Assembly: GCA_023374045.1 (NCBI GenBank)
Contig: CM041777.1
Location: 465,277,827 to 465,341,826, forward strand
Length of the DNA: 64,000 nt
Origin: Limonium bicolor
Lineage: Eukaryota; Streptophyta; Magnoliopsida; Caryophyllales; Plumbaginaceae
Reading direction: 5' to 3'
Shown: positions 38,322-49,261 of the stretch, piece by piece
Position numbering within the stretch: the first letter of the stretch is position 1
How the letters are laid out: the number at the start of each line of letters is the position of its first letter
Program-made: the position numbers and the translations under genes
Notes under the pieces: model-generated
Seen by the model: the letters and a program-made list of their open reading frames with translations, nothing else
The model's database searches: none
Told to the model about the DNA's origin: nothing

Positions 38322-41144
38322 AAAATACCCCAAATTTAAATGTGTTAATAAATTGTGTAATTATGTTATTTCAAGGCTAATTAAGTCCTTGACAACTTTG
38401 GTGAAGAAAGAGAAACCAAAAAAATAAGAAAATGTGCAAAACGTAAAACGCGTATTTAATTATTTTAGGAGGTATGTAACCTCAACTTGGGTCCTAATTG
38501 GATTACTAAGGCTTAATTAGGCCTAAATAGTATGTGGGAACAATTCTCGAAGAAAACAGATCCAAAATAATGGGTTAAAACGCTAACGGGGTCTTAAAGT
38601 GTGTTTTTCAAGAAAACCCGAAAACGTGACTTTAAACAGTTAAATGACCCCGTAAAAAAATTATAGTTGATCATATAACTATAATTAAACATTAATGAAG
38701 GTCTAGAACCATTAAAATTAACTAAATGAGAAAAATCTGGAAAACGGGCCCGGTTAGTAAATAGTGCCAAACCGGGTAAATTAACGAGCGTTTCTTGTAA
38801 AAGACGAAAAACGCCCCAGCATATATTATATAGGGGGACGATTTAATTGTGAGTTCAGCCCTCTCTCCACTAATAAACTAACTAATTAGTTAGTAAAGAA
38901 GGGGAGGAATAAAGAAAAGGAAGAAAAAGTACAAAGGTACTTTTCTCCTCTCTCTCCTCTCACTTTCCTCTCTCTCTCTCTCTCCATTCTTCTTCTTCCA
39001 CCCACCGTATTCTCTCTTCTTCATCCCCATTCTGGTGATTTTTACAGCCTCCCATGGATACTCTCCTTCCTCACTTTCTCTTGCTTGCCCAAGCTTCATC
39101 CATGCTCCAAATTCAAAAATAAATACATATTTATGTTCCCCTCATCAAGAGCTTCATTTCCCTCTTTTCAAAATCCTCAAACTCCAAAGTTGACCTCCAT
39201 GGAAGAATCTCCATTTGAAGAAATAAGTGGCTCATTGTGAGCTAGAACATCTCCTTGTTGTTCTAAGGTAAGAAAAGGTTTCAAAACCACCTTCTTCTTC
39301 CTATTCCCTTCATGACAGGTTTTTCCAGCTTTGTGAGCTCCCTTTTTCTCCTTTTCCAGCCGGTTTTTGGCATTCAAGAAGTGCTAGAGTTTTCCTTGTT
39401 CAATTGCCAAGACATTTCATTTTAAATGCGAATGTAATTCCCTTCTTTTGTGCTTTAAACCTTTCCTTGTGTTCTAAGGTTAATCCTATAATTTAAGTAC
39501 CCTCTTGATGCTTATTAGCTATTGGTGGTTATTGGTTTACTGTGGTGACAATGATAATGCCCATGACCAAAAATCAAGAGAAGAAAAGGAAGAGTGGTAA
39601 AAGAGGAATTTATGAGCTTAAGGTAAGAAATCTACCCTAATGTGTATCCCTTATGTTTTAGAATTATGGGATGGGTAATTTAAAAGAATGAAACAAAAAA
39701 ATTGTATTGGAAGTGTGCTGGTGATTAGAAGAGGAATTTGTGATGATGTTTAATGCATTGTGCATTGCTTTGTCATTTAAGGGCCTAAGTGTCAAGTTGT
39801 TTAAGTTTATTGCACATGGGGAATATTGTTGCGTTTGATGAATATTGTGTGCTGTTAGAACCCACTAAGGGTTTGGTTAGTATGAATTGTGACTATTTTG
39901 GTTTAGGTGGTGAAGACGATGAAATTTGGATGAGTTAGTATAGTAACGAAGTTATGGCGAATTTTCTATAGAAACCTAAGAGCATTAGGTGACTTAGTGA
40001 GTTGATGCTACCTAGGGTGAACTAGGTGTTTGGAGAGACCAATTGGAGTAGCTAATCACCTTGGGCTGTTAGTTGGAGAAGTAATTAGAGTGGTGTAAAA
40101 ATCTGTAGCAAAAGTTGATGTTTGGTGGCTTAAAATTCTAGGAAATAGCTTAGTGTGTTTGACCTTGAGGAATGGTGAGTGAACTTGGAAATTGTAATGC
40201 AAATGTCTAGGAAAGACTTGGGATGGTCAAATGATTTGAGAATGAGGAATAAGCTGTCATGAGGAGTTTTGAAAAGGCACTAGTGTGCAAGTGTAAAATT
40301 TTAGAGTGCAAAATTATGGAATTAAACAAGAATTGAGTGATGAGTTGGATCAATGATTTAAGGATGTTTAGGGCATGTTTAGGGTGCTAAAACATGTTAG
40401 GAAACATGTGGAATGATTAGGAAAAGATTAAGTGTGAATTGAGGTTGAATTAGAGTTCAAAAACTGTCAATTTAAGCACCTACAGACTTGGTCCGGGTTT
40501 GTAAATAAGTACACAAACCCGGACCACCTTCAAAACATCGCAGAATGCTTTCCCAGCGTGTTGGTCCGGGTTTATATCTTGGTACACTTACCCGGACCAA
40601 CACAAAATCATGGCAGAAAGTGATTTTTGGGATTGGTCCGGGTTTGTAACCCCGGACACAAACCCGGACCAGTGTAAAAATGCACCAGAATGTGTTTTAA
40701 AGTGTTTTAAAGATGGGGAATTGAATGAGGATGGTTTTAGATGATGTTTAGGCCTTATTTGATGGCATGTAAAGGCCATTAGAAGTGTAAACAAGTTTGA
40801 GATGTGAATGAGGAAGTTGTGAACTTAGGAACACTTGAGCAAACTAAGAATAACGGGATAACGGGGTTAAGTACTGGAGTAATAGTAGTTTACATACCGT
40901 ATGATCTTAATGTTAATAAAACCATTGAAATGTTATCAGTGAATCAAGTGTGAATCGAGGAACGTAAGGTGACACGGTAGAGTAACCCATGGTGTAAGGT
41001 ATGGTTTTCTTGCAACCTGTGTTCTACCGGGTTACACCGGCTTGTATGCCTATTTGATTTTCTGGATGTTTATCACCTTATAAGATAAGCATGTAATGAG
41101 TTTATAGCAATTCGTTTACGTGGCGTGTTTGTTCCGATACCGTT
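38322..41144 (+). repeat. 3' LTR of element D (partial, interrupted)
   Basis: This begins TAAAATACCCCAAA and carries the conserved block near 38590-38660 and a CT-rich leader near 38940-39000. A three-unit array of GGTCCGGGTTT/AAACCCGGACC stem-loops lies at 40490-40671, each unit followed by CAGAA. There is no gene. It is cut at 41144 by element E; CCGTT at 41140-41144 is the expected target duplication half. Confidence 0.75.
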
Positions 41145-41953
41145 TGTAACGCCCCTATTTAACATTTTTATAGCGGAATTAAAATACTAAAGGCGAAACA
41201 GACCATCGGGTTCCAAACACCCGGTACCAAACCTCACCAATTACAACTTAAAAGATTACAACAGTCACGGTTTGAACCTCAAGAAAACTTAATATAAACA
41301 TAACAGTAATAAAATGCGTTAACTCTCCACAAAACATAATCCCATCCCATACACTCGTTCTCTTCGTGGCCACCTGTATAACAACTCGTACCTGCAAGAT
41401 GAAACCAAGCAGCCCACCCCGAGAGGGGTGGGTCAGTTCCCTGGAATGGAACTGGTACGATCCTCCAAAACAAACTCATAATACAACAAATAGATAAACA
41501 ATAGCTTGAATACAATCACTTAAAACCACACAGAGGAACAAGGCACTTCGAAGATCACCAAGTCAAGATAACAAGTTGCAAAAGTATTACATAACAGAAA
41601 GTTAAAGTTAGTCAATCATAAGAATCACACCGTAAGTTAGTGTACATCCATTGTTTGTGTTAGATTCAGTTCCAGTTAGGAGTATGAAGACCCAAGTAGT
41701 CACAAGGACTAGGAATGAAAGAAGAGATCCAAGAACCATAACTCAAGAGTGGAATAAAACCCATTGGGAGAGATGGCCCCCACCGCCAGTCAGTTGTCAC
41801 AAGGACGAGGTAAACAGACCTCCACTGTCAGTTGTCCATATGGACGAGGTATAGCAGACCTCCGCTGCCACCGACCTGTTCTCAGTCATCGGTGAAAAGT
41901 GTGTGCACCACTTAATAAAAGAATCCATACTCAGTACCAAGATTAACATTTTC
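41145..41953 (-). repeat. 3'-terminal part of element E LTR
   Basis: The plus strand starts TGTAACGCCCC. It contains the family's hairpin block, here CCCACCCC-GAGA-GGGGTGGG (41413-41432), with CAGGTACGAG on the minus strand beside it. TTTTC at 41949-41953 is the left half of the target duplication of the solo LTR inserted at 41954. Confidence 0.8.
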
Positions 41954-42301
41954 TGTAACACCCCAACTATAAATACAATACTTAACAACGGTTGTAGCGG
42001 AATTGAAACTCCACACATAACATATTCCTTGGGTGCTACACGCCGTTAACCACCCTCGTGGCTAACAAGGCTATTACTTACACAATGTACCAATCTGATG
42101 GACAAGATTACCGAGCATTACACTTTACATTACCAACCGTTTCCAAACCGAAATACTTACATTTACATTACAACCGTACTGAGTCTATACCTTCAACTAC
42201 CGATTATCAAACTTCGGTCTTACATCTCTTACAGCTACATAAACAACTAAATACTATCCATGTTTACAGCTACCCCCCCTACTCTCGAACGGCTGCCAGC
42301 T

Positions 42302-44055
42302 TGTGAGCCTCGATTTTAAACCCTATCCTATGTGGATTAAGTTGATTGGGATCTAGTCGGGTTTTAGGTCCACTTATAACCTAAGATTAACAACTATGTC
42401 ATTAAACAATAATTATTAAAACCTAAGCTAGCTCACTGGAACCTATTATGAGTCGCCACCTAATTTTTACCTAGAGTAAATTAGGAAAGGTAGAGTTCGG
42501 GTTCGGGGGCTTGATATTCGACTTAATTAGGGTTCAATTACTTCATTACCCTAGAAGTCGTTTTTCCTCTACTTAGTTTAATTACGGCTTATTACGAGTC
42601 GTTTTAAGCTAAGTGCGCGAGCTTCTGTTTTTTTTGTTTTTTAGCATTTTTTGACTGAAAATAAAAGTGAAAGTTGAAATTACCTAAACTAGGGTTTCGG
42701 AGGCAAAATTATGTCAAATTTTATTTCCGTCCGTAGCCACGGACCTAATGTCCGTAACCACGGACCCTAGTTAATCTATGTGAAAATAAAGTCGAATTAA
42801 ACAGAAAACAAAATTTTGAAAAGTCCGGGCCACGGACAGGATGTCCGTAGGCCCGGACATAGTTTAACAAAACCTAAATTTTTAAAATTTTAAAATCCCG
42901 CCGCCGTCCGTGGGTGTCCGTGGCCACGGACAACCCGTCCGTGGTCCCGGACCATAGGTCCGGGATCCCGGACCACCCACGGACAAGGGTTTTATGGTGG
43001 TTCCTGAAGGTGTTTTCGGCTCAAAATTTATGCACGTGTAGCCTGAAAGGTGTAAAATTCGTTAGTAATTGAAAGATTGCAGTTTGAAGTCGAATTATGT
43101 ATGAAACTTGGCGAACAGTAACAAGGCAGAAACAAAAGTAATTAGCAATACAGAAGCGTAAAAAGGTTAGTTTGAACCCAAAATTTGACAGAGAGTTAAT
43201 AAGGTCGTGGAGAGTTAGAAAAGTAGAATTGCAACCTGTTTTACCTTCGAATTTAGGAGGATTCTTCACGTCGGGATTCTTCGGAGGCCTCGTTGATGGC
43301 GGATCCAGAGAACTTCGAACCCAGCTTCTGACTCCTTGTTGTTCTTGATGTTCTTCACGTTTTGGTGCTGTTTTGGTGGGGGTTTGATGATGGATGATGT
43401 TGTGGGAGTTGAAAAATGTGTTTTGGTGTTGATTTTGGTGAGATTTCGGTGTTTGATCGTGGCTCTGGGGTTCAAAACGTGGAGAGAGAGAGACGGCTGC
43501 CTTCTTTGAGAGTCTAGGGTTCTTGAAGTTCTTCTTTGATCATGGGATAAGGTTCCTTATATAGACCTCTTTAAAGATAGAAAAATCCGGTAAAAACCGA
43601 GATTTACCGACGTTTTAGCTCAAGGGCTCCAAAAGGAATTTGATTATGAAATTTCACACATGGGTAAAGGATGATATTTCTGATTTTTCTAAAGTGGAAT
43701 CGAATTTTTTGGATATTGGAATATTTTTGAATTCAATTTCTCGTCAGATTCAATCAGAAATTACTAGAAAATTATTAGAAATTTGAAAAATCAAAATTCC
43801 AACGCCATTATGCTTAAAATGTCATCCTCTATCATGGGTTAAAATTTCACAGCATTTTGAATTGATTTGACCCTTATTTGGAGGAGAGAGAAAGCCTATA
43901 GGGGGCTTAGGAGCCTTGAAAAATTACGAAAATGCCCCTGGAGATGACTAAGCTGTCCCTAGTACTCTGAAATGTGCCGATCGAATTGGGAACCCTCGCT
44001 ACTAGCCTATTAGTAGAGACTCTCTTCCGGGGGGGTTGAAATTTTGGGTATAACA
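42302..44055 (-). repeat. 3' LTR of Ogre-like element (1754 bp)
   Basis: Direct repeat of 49262-51008 with scattered single-base differences, mostly in short runs. It contains an inverted-repeat cluster of GTCCG/CGGAC (42729-42984) and a TATA box CTATATAAGG on the minus strand at 43555-43564. Short frames inside it duplicate those in the other LTR and look non-coding. Confidence 0.93.
43535..43570 (-). promoter_or_regulatory. TATA box of Ogre-like LTR (3' copy)
   Basis: The minus strand reads CTATATAAGGAACC. About 30 nt downstream a leader begins that leads into a run of CT dinucleotides. The identical copy in the 5' LTR at 50508-50517 would drive the element's transcript. Confidence 0.55.
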
Positions 44056-44075
44056 GATTGCCCCCCGTCAACTAG
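44056..44075 (-). promoter_or_regulatory. Polypurine tract of Ogre-like element
   Basis: The minus strand reads GACGGGGGGCAATC directly before the LTR start TGTTATACCC. Its position fixes the 3' end of the element. Confidence 0.75.
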
Positions 44076-44159
44076 ACTTTGTAATGGAAATGAAAAGGCT
44101 AGTTGATGCTTGAGTGATACCCCAAAATTATGGATCTTAAAAGACCACACGTGCAGTCC

Positions 44160-44485
44160 GACAAGTTACGTCGAGCTATTCTAAGGCGCTGACTACCTAT
44201 GAGTAAAGTGGAAGGGTGTCGAGCGGTTCTAACTGGCGTCGACCACCTAAAGGTGATAATGAAGTAATGTCAGACTGTTCTAAGGCGCCGACTACCTATA
44301 AGGATGATATGACGTCAAGCTATTCTAAGGCGTTGACCACCTATAATGAATGAGATGATGTCAAGCTATTCTTAGGCGTTGACTACCTATAATGAATGAG
44401 ATGATGCCAAGCTATTCTGAGGCGTTGACTACCTATCATGAATGAGATGATGTCAAGCTATTCTGAGGCGTTGACTACCTATCAG
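44160..44485 (-). repeat. Minisatellite 1, about 45-60 bp units
   Basis: About seven units share (G)TCAAGCTATTCTAAGGCG followed by TTGACTACCTAT and a variable spacer ending GATGATG. The last four units are most alike. It lies just upstream of the 3' LTR, where Tat/Ogre elements are known to carry variable tandem repeats. Confidence 0.85.
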
Positions 44486-44574
44486 TGATTGAAAATTGGT
44501 GTTGGGTCGAGTTCTTCTATTCGGGTGAGTTCTGCTGCTCTAGTGAGTTCTGCTGCTCTGGTGAATCTGAATCT

Positions 44575-44950
44575 TTGGCTGAGAATCTGTATCTCTGAAG
44601 AGTCTGTACCTTCGGCTAAGAATCTGTATCCTTGAATAATTTGTATCTTCAACTGAGAATCTGTATCTCTGATCGGGTGAGAATCTGTATCTCTGAAGAA
44701 TCTGTATCTTCGTGGTGAGAATCTGTATCTCTGATCGGGTGAGAATCTGTATCTCTGAAGAATCTGTATCTTCGGGGTGAGAATCTGTATCTCTGAAGAA
44801 TCTGTATCTTCGGGGCGAGAATCTGTATCTCTGAAGAATCTGTATCTTCGGGGCGAGAATCTGTATCTCTGAAGAATCTGTATCTTCGGGGTGAGAATCT
44901 GTATCTCTGAAGAATCTGTATCTTCGGGGTGAGAATCTGTATCTCTGGTC
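44575..44950 (-). repeat. Minisatellite 2, 38-bp units made of two 19-bp halves
   Basis: The repeat alternates GAATCTGTATCTCTGAA and GAATCTGTATCTTCGGGG. About nine units are present, several perfect. Because 38 is not a multiple of 3 and the unit lacks stops, it creates an artificial 180-codon open frame on the minus strand (44540-45082) that cycles through all three readings. Confidence 0.9.
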
Positions 44951-45242
44951 TATGATGAGGAGTTTCGTACGGACGGATTCAAGGTAAACTTTATGCAAAT
45001 GATCATGTTGAAAGTGATGCAAATGATATGGATGATATAAAAATGACATTCGGATGCTTCTGGGGACCGAAACCCGTTCCAATGCTCCTTGTTGGTATAC
45101 TATGGGGACTTATTGCCTCTGCCCACCAACTGGGGTGCTGGGATAACTTCTAGATTACCAAGGGGACTTATTGCCACTGCCCACTAGTTGTTTCTCCCAA
45201 GAAGTTGACATGAAGATGGGGACTTATTGCCTCTGCCCCGCC

Positions 45243-45555
45243 AACTTAGATCGCGCTCTGTCTCGTACCTGTCTCGCACTGAAGATGATACTAGGTCTCG
45301 TACTGGTCTCGCACTAGATGATGACGCTCGGTCTCGCACTGACGAAGGTGATGGGTCTCGCACTGACGAAGATGCATGGTCTCGCACTGACGAATATGAT
45401 GGTCTCGCACTGATGAAGATGCATGGTCTCGCACTGATGAAATGCATGGTCTCGCACTGATGAAGATGCATGGTCTCGCACTGAAGTCTCATACTAAATG
45501 GATGAAGAAAAAGTCGGATTTCGCATTGATTCTGGGTCTCGTGCTGAATGAAGAT
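45243..45555 (-). repeat. Minisatellite 3, GGTCTCGCACTGA units
   Basis: At least ten copies of GGTCTCGCACT(GA) are spaced 20-27 bp apart, with GATGAAGATGCAT spacers in the later units. Open frames on both strands here are products of the repeat. Confidence 0.85.
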
Positions 45556-45649
45556 GCCGGGTCTCGTACTAAAGTCTTGAAAATGATGGGTCTCAAACTA
45601 AGAATGAATCGGAATGATAATGGTCTCGTGCAAATGATGAAAACTGATT

Positions 45650-45870
45650 ACTGGAGTGCCAAACACGGCAATGATGATAAGATGTATGCAATCAAAATAT
45701 TTGAAGGATACTCGTTCAAAACAGGAAACTGTTGGAAAAGGTGCCAAACTTGGCGATGTTGAGGTGTTATGCAAAAGTTGTAAAATGCAACTAAAGTGTT
45801 TGTTGGAAGCTTGCCAAAACAAGGAACTGTTGAAAAATGTGCCAAACATGGCAATGCTTGAGAAAACTCT
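45650..45870 (-). repeat. Diverged repeat, about 105-bp units
   Basis: The phrase GTGCCAAAC(A/T)(C/T)GGC(A/G)ATG recurs near 45656, 45741 and 45840. It is preceded in the last two units by GGAA(A)CTGTTG(G)AAAA. It is a fourth, weaker tandem array. Confidence 0.6.
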
Positions 45871-47819
45871 GCTGAAAAGGAAAGTGAAATGATCATTTCC
45901 TGACTAAAAATTTCATATCTACAATTTGTTTCTTAAGAAAATGAACATGCCGCTGGTGGAAGTGTGTGGTGTTTGTTGTGGTGTTAAAGGCTTTTCCGGT
46001 GTTCAGGATTTGCGATAGACCTGGGATCAGGTTATGATTTTGGATGGTGGTCTGGGTTATGACGGGCCTGATGTTTTTGTGGAGGTAAGGCCAATGACAG
46101 GCTTGAGGTGGAATGGTGGTGGTGATGTTTGAGCTCTGGGTTCGAATTGGTGTTGTCATAGCAATTGTTGGAGCCAACAATTGCCCCCAGTATTTTTCCT
46201 TTAAGACAATCTGAGCTAGAGTTCATGGCGATCGATCGGAACGATCGATTGCCCCCAGTATTTTCTTTGGCCAAACGTGCGAACAAGTCTCGCCCTCACA
46301 TGGTCAAGGATTATGTTTTGATGTGGTGCTTCTTAACCTACACTCGACGTGTTTGGTATTTGCACTCGTTTCTCACTTACGGTCATAACTTCTCAACCAT
46401 TGAATTTGACATTTGTTAGATTTACGTGTTCAACCTGTTACTTTCACTCGATTGGATACACAACTACTAAGTCGGAAGTCTTTTGAGCTTATAACGTGGC
46501 CATGGGTGTGATGAATGACAATAGGATAATGGCGGAATGTTTAGGATATGTGGAGCTTTAAGGGTGACCAAAGCTGCAACTTGCACCACCTCTCGGACTT
46601 ATCTTCTTTGCCTTGAAGTTGTTTGGCTACTTTATGATGGCTTCGCTTATGGACTTGGGGCTTGGAACTTTTGGATTGTTCCTTGCATCTTCTTTCTTTT
46701 TTCCGATTTTGGATATCTTCGAGGCTTTTCAGGTTTGCCTTTCTTTGAATTTCCTTTTCTTCGGGGTTCTTGTGTTTCCCGGCTTTGAACTTTGAGAGCT
46801 ATTTTTGATATTAGCTCATTTGGATCCTGTGTCACTTTGGGACCATTTGCGGATCGTTTCGTCATGCTGGTAGCGGTTTTGCTTCTTTGGACTTGTGTAG
46901 TTGTTGCTCAAAAGACGGGCTCCTTGCTTCCTTTGGTCACCGGGTCGGTTATTCATCATTGGTTGGCTTGTTTGTGGAGCTTGTAGTGTTGTAAAATGGG
47001 TCATACATGAAAAGCTCATCGGGGGTGCCTAGGGTGTAATGTCAGGGTTCACAAGCTTTTTGGCTGTGTGGTGTTGTACCTAGGTGCTTCGTCATTCCTG
47101 ATAGTTGTGTATCCGTTCTTTGTTACTTTTTACAGGTTTAAACGTAAATTTACAAATCATCTCCTTCGGTCGGAGTTATGCTGTTTACCTCACCTTTGAA
47201 TGTGGTCTCACCAGAATCGTGTAAAAATGACACGCTTGTTCACTCATGGTTTTTCCACTCAGGACACTCTCGTGAATTTCACTCAGAGACTAGTTCGCAC
47301 GCGTAAACGAAAGATTAAAGATGACGATCCTGAACTCAGATTGCCCCCAGTATTGACCTGGGGTTTATGACAAAACAGATGTGGATTTTGGAATGCTTTG
47401 TGGATATTATGGGATAGTCCATGGTGGGAGGACGGACATGTTCACCCTTTTAGAAACAAAAGACAAGTCGTTCTATTCCATAGTCGGGAAATGATTACTC
47501 TGTGATCCCTTAATAAAACACATTTTTTTTGTTTTTGTTTTGTTGAATGAATGCACACAAAATTACGAAAATAGAACTATGCTCTAATTCACGAATGGAA
47601 AGATAACATCAAAAGTTGTGATCTAAAATGATAAAGGAAGCTAACTACCATAAAAGTTAGAAGAATGATTGAGAAAAGAAAACTACTAAATCGAGAAAAC
47701 TTGTGAAATAGTGATGTTGAACAGTCTGATGCCAACGTGTTGAAGACTCGAGCTGTTGACCGTCGGGGCGCCATTGACCATGATTGTCTTCCTTCCAAAC
47801 TTCGAGTAGGCCCTGTAAA
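45871..47819 (-). other. Non-coding interior with repeated TGGGGGCAAT motifs
   Basis: No gag or pol is visible. The plus-strand phrase ATTGCCCCCAGTATT occurs near 46180, 46248 and 47340; on the minus strand it resembles the element's own polypurine tract. A GATCGATCGGAACGATCGAT palindrome lies near 46230-46250. Open frames such as 46537-46788 have no recognisable domain. Confidence 0.5.
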
Positions 47820-48745
47820 ATGTCTGAACTAGGAATGCCTATGGGTTATGTAGGAAGTAACTGGGCCTGAGTCGTCGCCAAACTGAGAGTGAAGTGCATA
47901 GATTAGGGTGATTCCTAGACCAGAACGGACATATAGGCCTGAATCCCTTAGTCCAGAAATTGAGCAAACAAGATGAAGGAAGTCACATGGACCGTGAATG
48001 GGCCACTGAGCCCTGAGGTCTAAGATTCGTTTGATGTTCTTGTTGGGCCTTGAAGCCGGAAACTGGAATGAATGAAGTATGCAAACTATCTAGGATCCAA
48101 ATGTTTTATGGGCTGAAATTCTAGATTGAGAGCAAAGCTCATGGGCCAAAACTACGAATTGGTCTATGGGCCTAGATGAAATGAGTCATGAGTGTGGTAC
48201 TTGGGCCGGACTGATTGCTCTATATATGAACTGGAATTTGGGCCGAGTGGTTTTGGTTGGGCCTAAAAGATGGCACCTAGATCTAGGATTTTGGGTCAGA
48301 GCCCGAGTGAAGAGTTTTCCTAGACTAGAATGAGCCCTTGGGCTGAAATGTGTTTGGGCCTGAAATAAAGAACATGGGCTGGAACGATCCCTAAATCACA
48401 AATGGGCCTATCTTTCTTTGGGCCAGAGAAGATGGTTGCTAAGCCGAAAAAGATTTTATTTTCAGGTCTTGTGAGTTATTTCAAGTTCAGGTGGATTTCT
48501 TTTTTTATGGGCCTAGAACTAATTGGATAACCCAAATTGGGCCAGAAGAGAAATCACCTAAGCCTACACTTTTGGGCCGAAGCCCGAACGACTCACATGT
48601 TAAACCAAGCAGGGCCTCTGGGCCGCAAACAAATAGAGCTGCAAATTCGTGCTGGGCTAGGTTGATGCAGGAGAAGTTCCTATCAATCTCTAGGCTGGGT
48701 AGTGGGCCGATCATACAAGCAAACAAGGCCCACACAAATTCAACA
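47820..48745. repeat. Dense array of TGGGCC/TGGGCY motifs
   Basis: About 25-30 occurrences of GGGCC or GGGCT, mostly as TGGGCC(T/A/G), are spaced roughly 20-45 bp apart in otherwise unrelated AT-rich sequence. TGGGCY is the core of plant site II elements bound by TCP factors. Whether this array binds them is inference; it could also be a decayed short-period repeat. Confidence 0.6.
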
Positions 48746-49239
48746 TGTCCTTACTAGACGTTTGAATCAAACCGGGTATGGATCGATCCGGAGAGGTGCT
48801 TGGGGCATGGGCCCAGGTCACCACAAAGGAATAGGGCTTGCACGCTATTCTCTTTGGGCTTCCCCACTCTTTTCACATCACCTGAAGGTGTGCGTCTACG
48901 GTCGGGTCTTTGACTGACCAAACAAAGGGCTAGGTAAGGGCACTGCCAGGAAAACGCTTGGGGCTAAAGCCCAGGTATTAAGGGGGTGTGGTTAGACGAC
49001 ACCCTCCTCTTTTCCCCCGCTTATTCACATCACCTAAAAGGTGTGAGTCCCTGACAGGGGACCCTCAAATGGGTCCCGGGGTGAGATCGGTTTACGTGGA
49101 CCCTCGCTCTCATATGATGCAAAGGTACAGAAATTGAAGTGCGCACGAAAGTAAACAAACAAAGTAATAAAGCCACAAATAAACATTTTCGAGTTAAGCC
49201 CTCTTTCTTAGAATTAAACAAGTTAAAATTAAGAAGTTT
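48746..49239 (-). other. Element leader with an imperfect direct repeat
   Basis: Two segments (about 48800-48900 and 48955-49055) share GCTTGGGGC, AGCCCAGGT, a TTTTCACATCACCTGAAGGTG-like hairpin and a GGTGTG end. No gene is visible. It follows directly downstream of the primer site, so it is the untranslated leader of the transcript. Confidence 0.5.
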
Positions 49240-49258
49240 GTCCCCAGCAGAGTCGCCA
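49240..49258 (-). promoter_or_regulatory. tRNA primer binding site of Ogre-like element
   Basis: The minus strand reads TGGCGACTCTGCTGGGGAC, three bases from the LTR end. This is the primer-site type reported for Tat/Ogre elements and complementary to a tRNA-Arg 3' end. The tRNA identity is recalled, not computed. Confidence 0.75.
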
Positions 49259-49261
49259 GTC

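Larger units (their letters stand above)
36083..41144 (+). mobile_element. Element D: 5'-truncated long-LTR gypsy element
   Basis: It starts inside a family interior (36120-37090 is alignable by eye with about 33640-34560 of element C). It keeps the internal hairpin plus purine tract (37062-37094) and the conserved 3' non-coding region. The LTR begins at about 38322 (TAAAATACCCC), where the purine tract next to the LTR is lost. The LTR is interrupted at 41145 by insertion of element E and should resume beyond the right edge of the window. Confidence 0.75.

Noticed and set aside
44575..44950. CRISPR-like regular repeats
   Set aside because: Units are contiguous minisatellite repeats without unique spacers, in a plant retrotransposon.
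44540..45082. 180-codon open frame on the minus strand
   Set aside because: It is produced by the stop-free 38-bp minisatellite, which reads through in all three frames; there is no domain.
45227..45762. Overlapping frames on both strands with SRTDE and SARP repeats
   Set aside because: They are translations of minisatellite 3.
46537..46788. Phe/Leu-rich possible membrane protein
   Set aside because: Short, no homologous frame elsewhere, inside a non-autonomous element with T-rich composition that yields such residues by chance.
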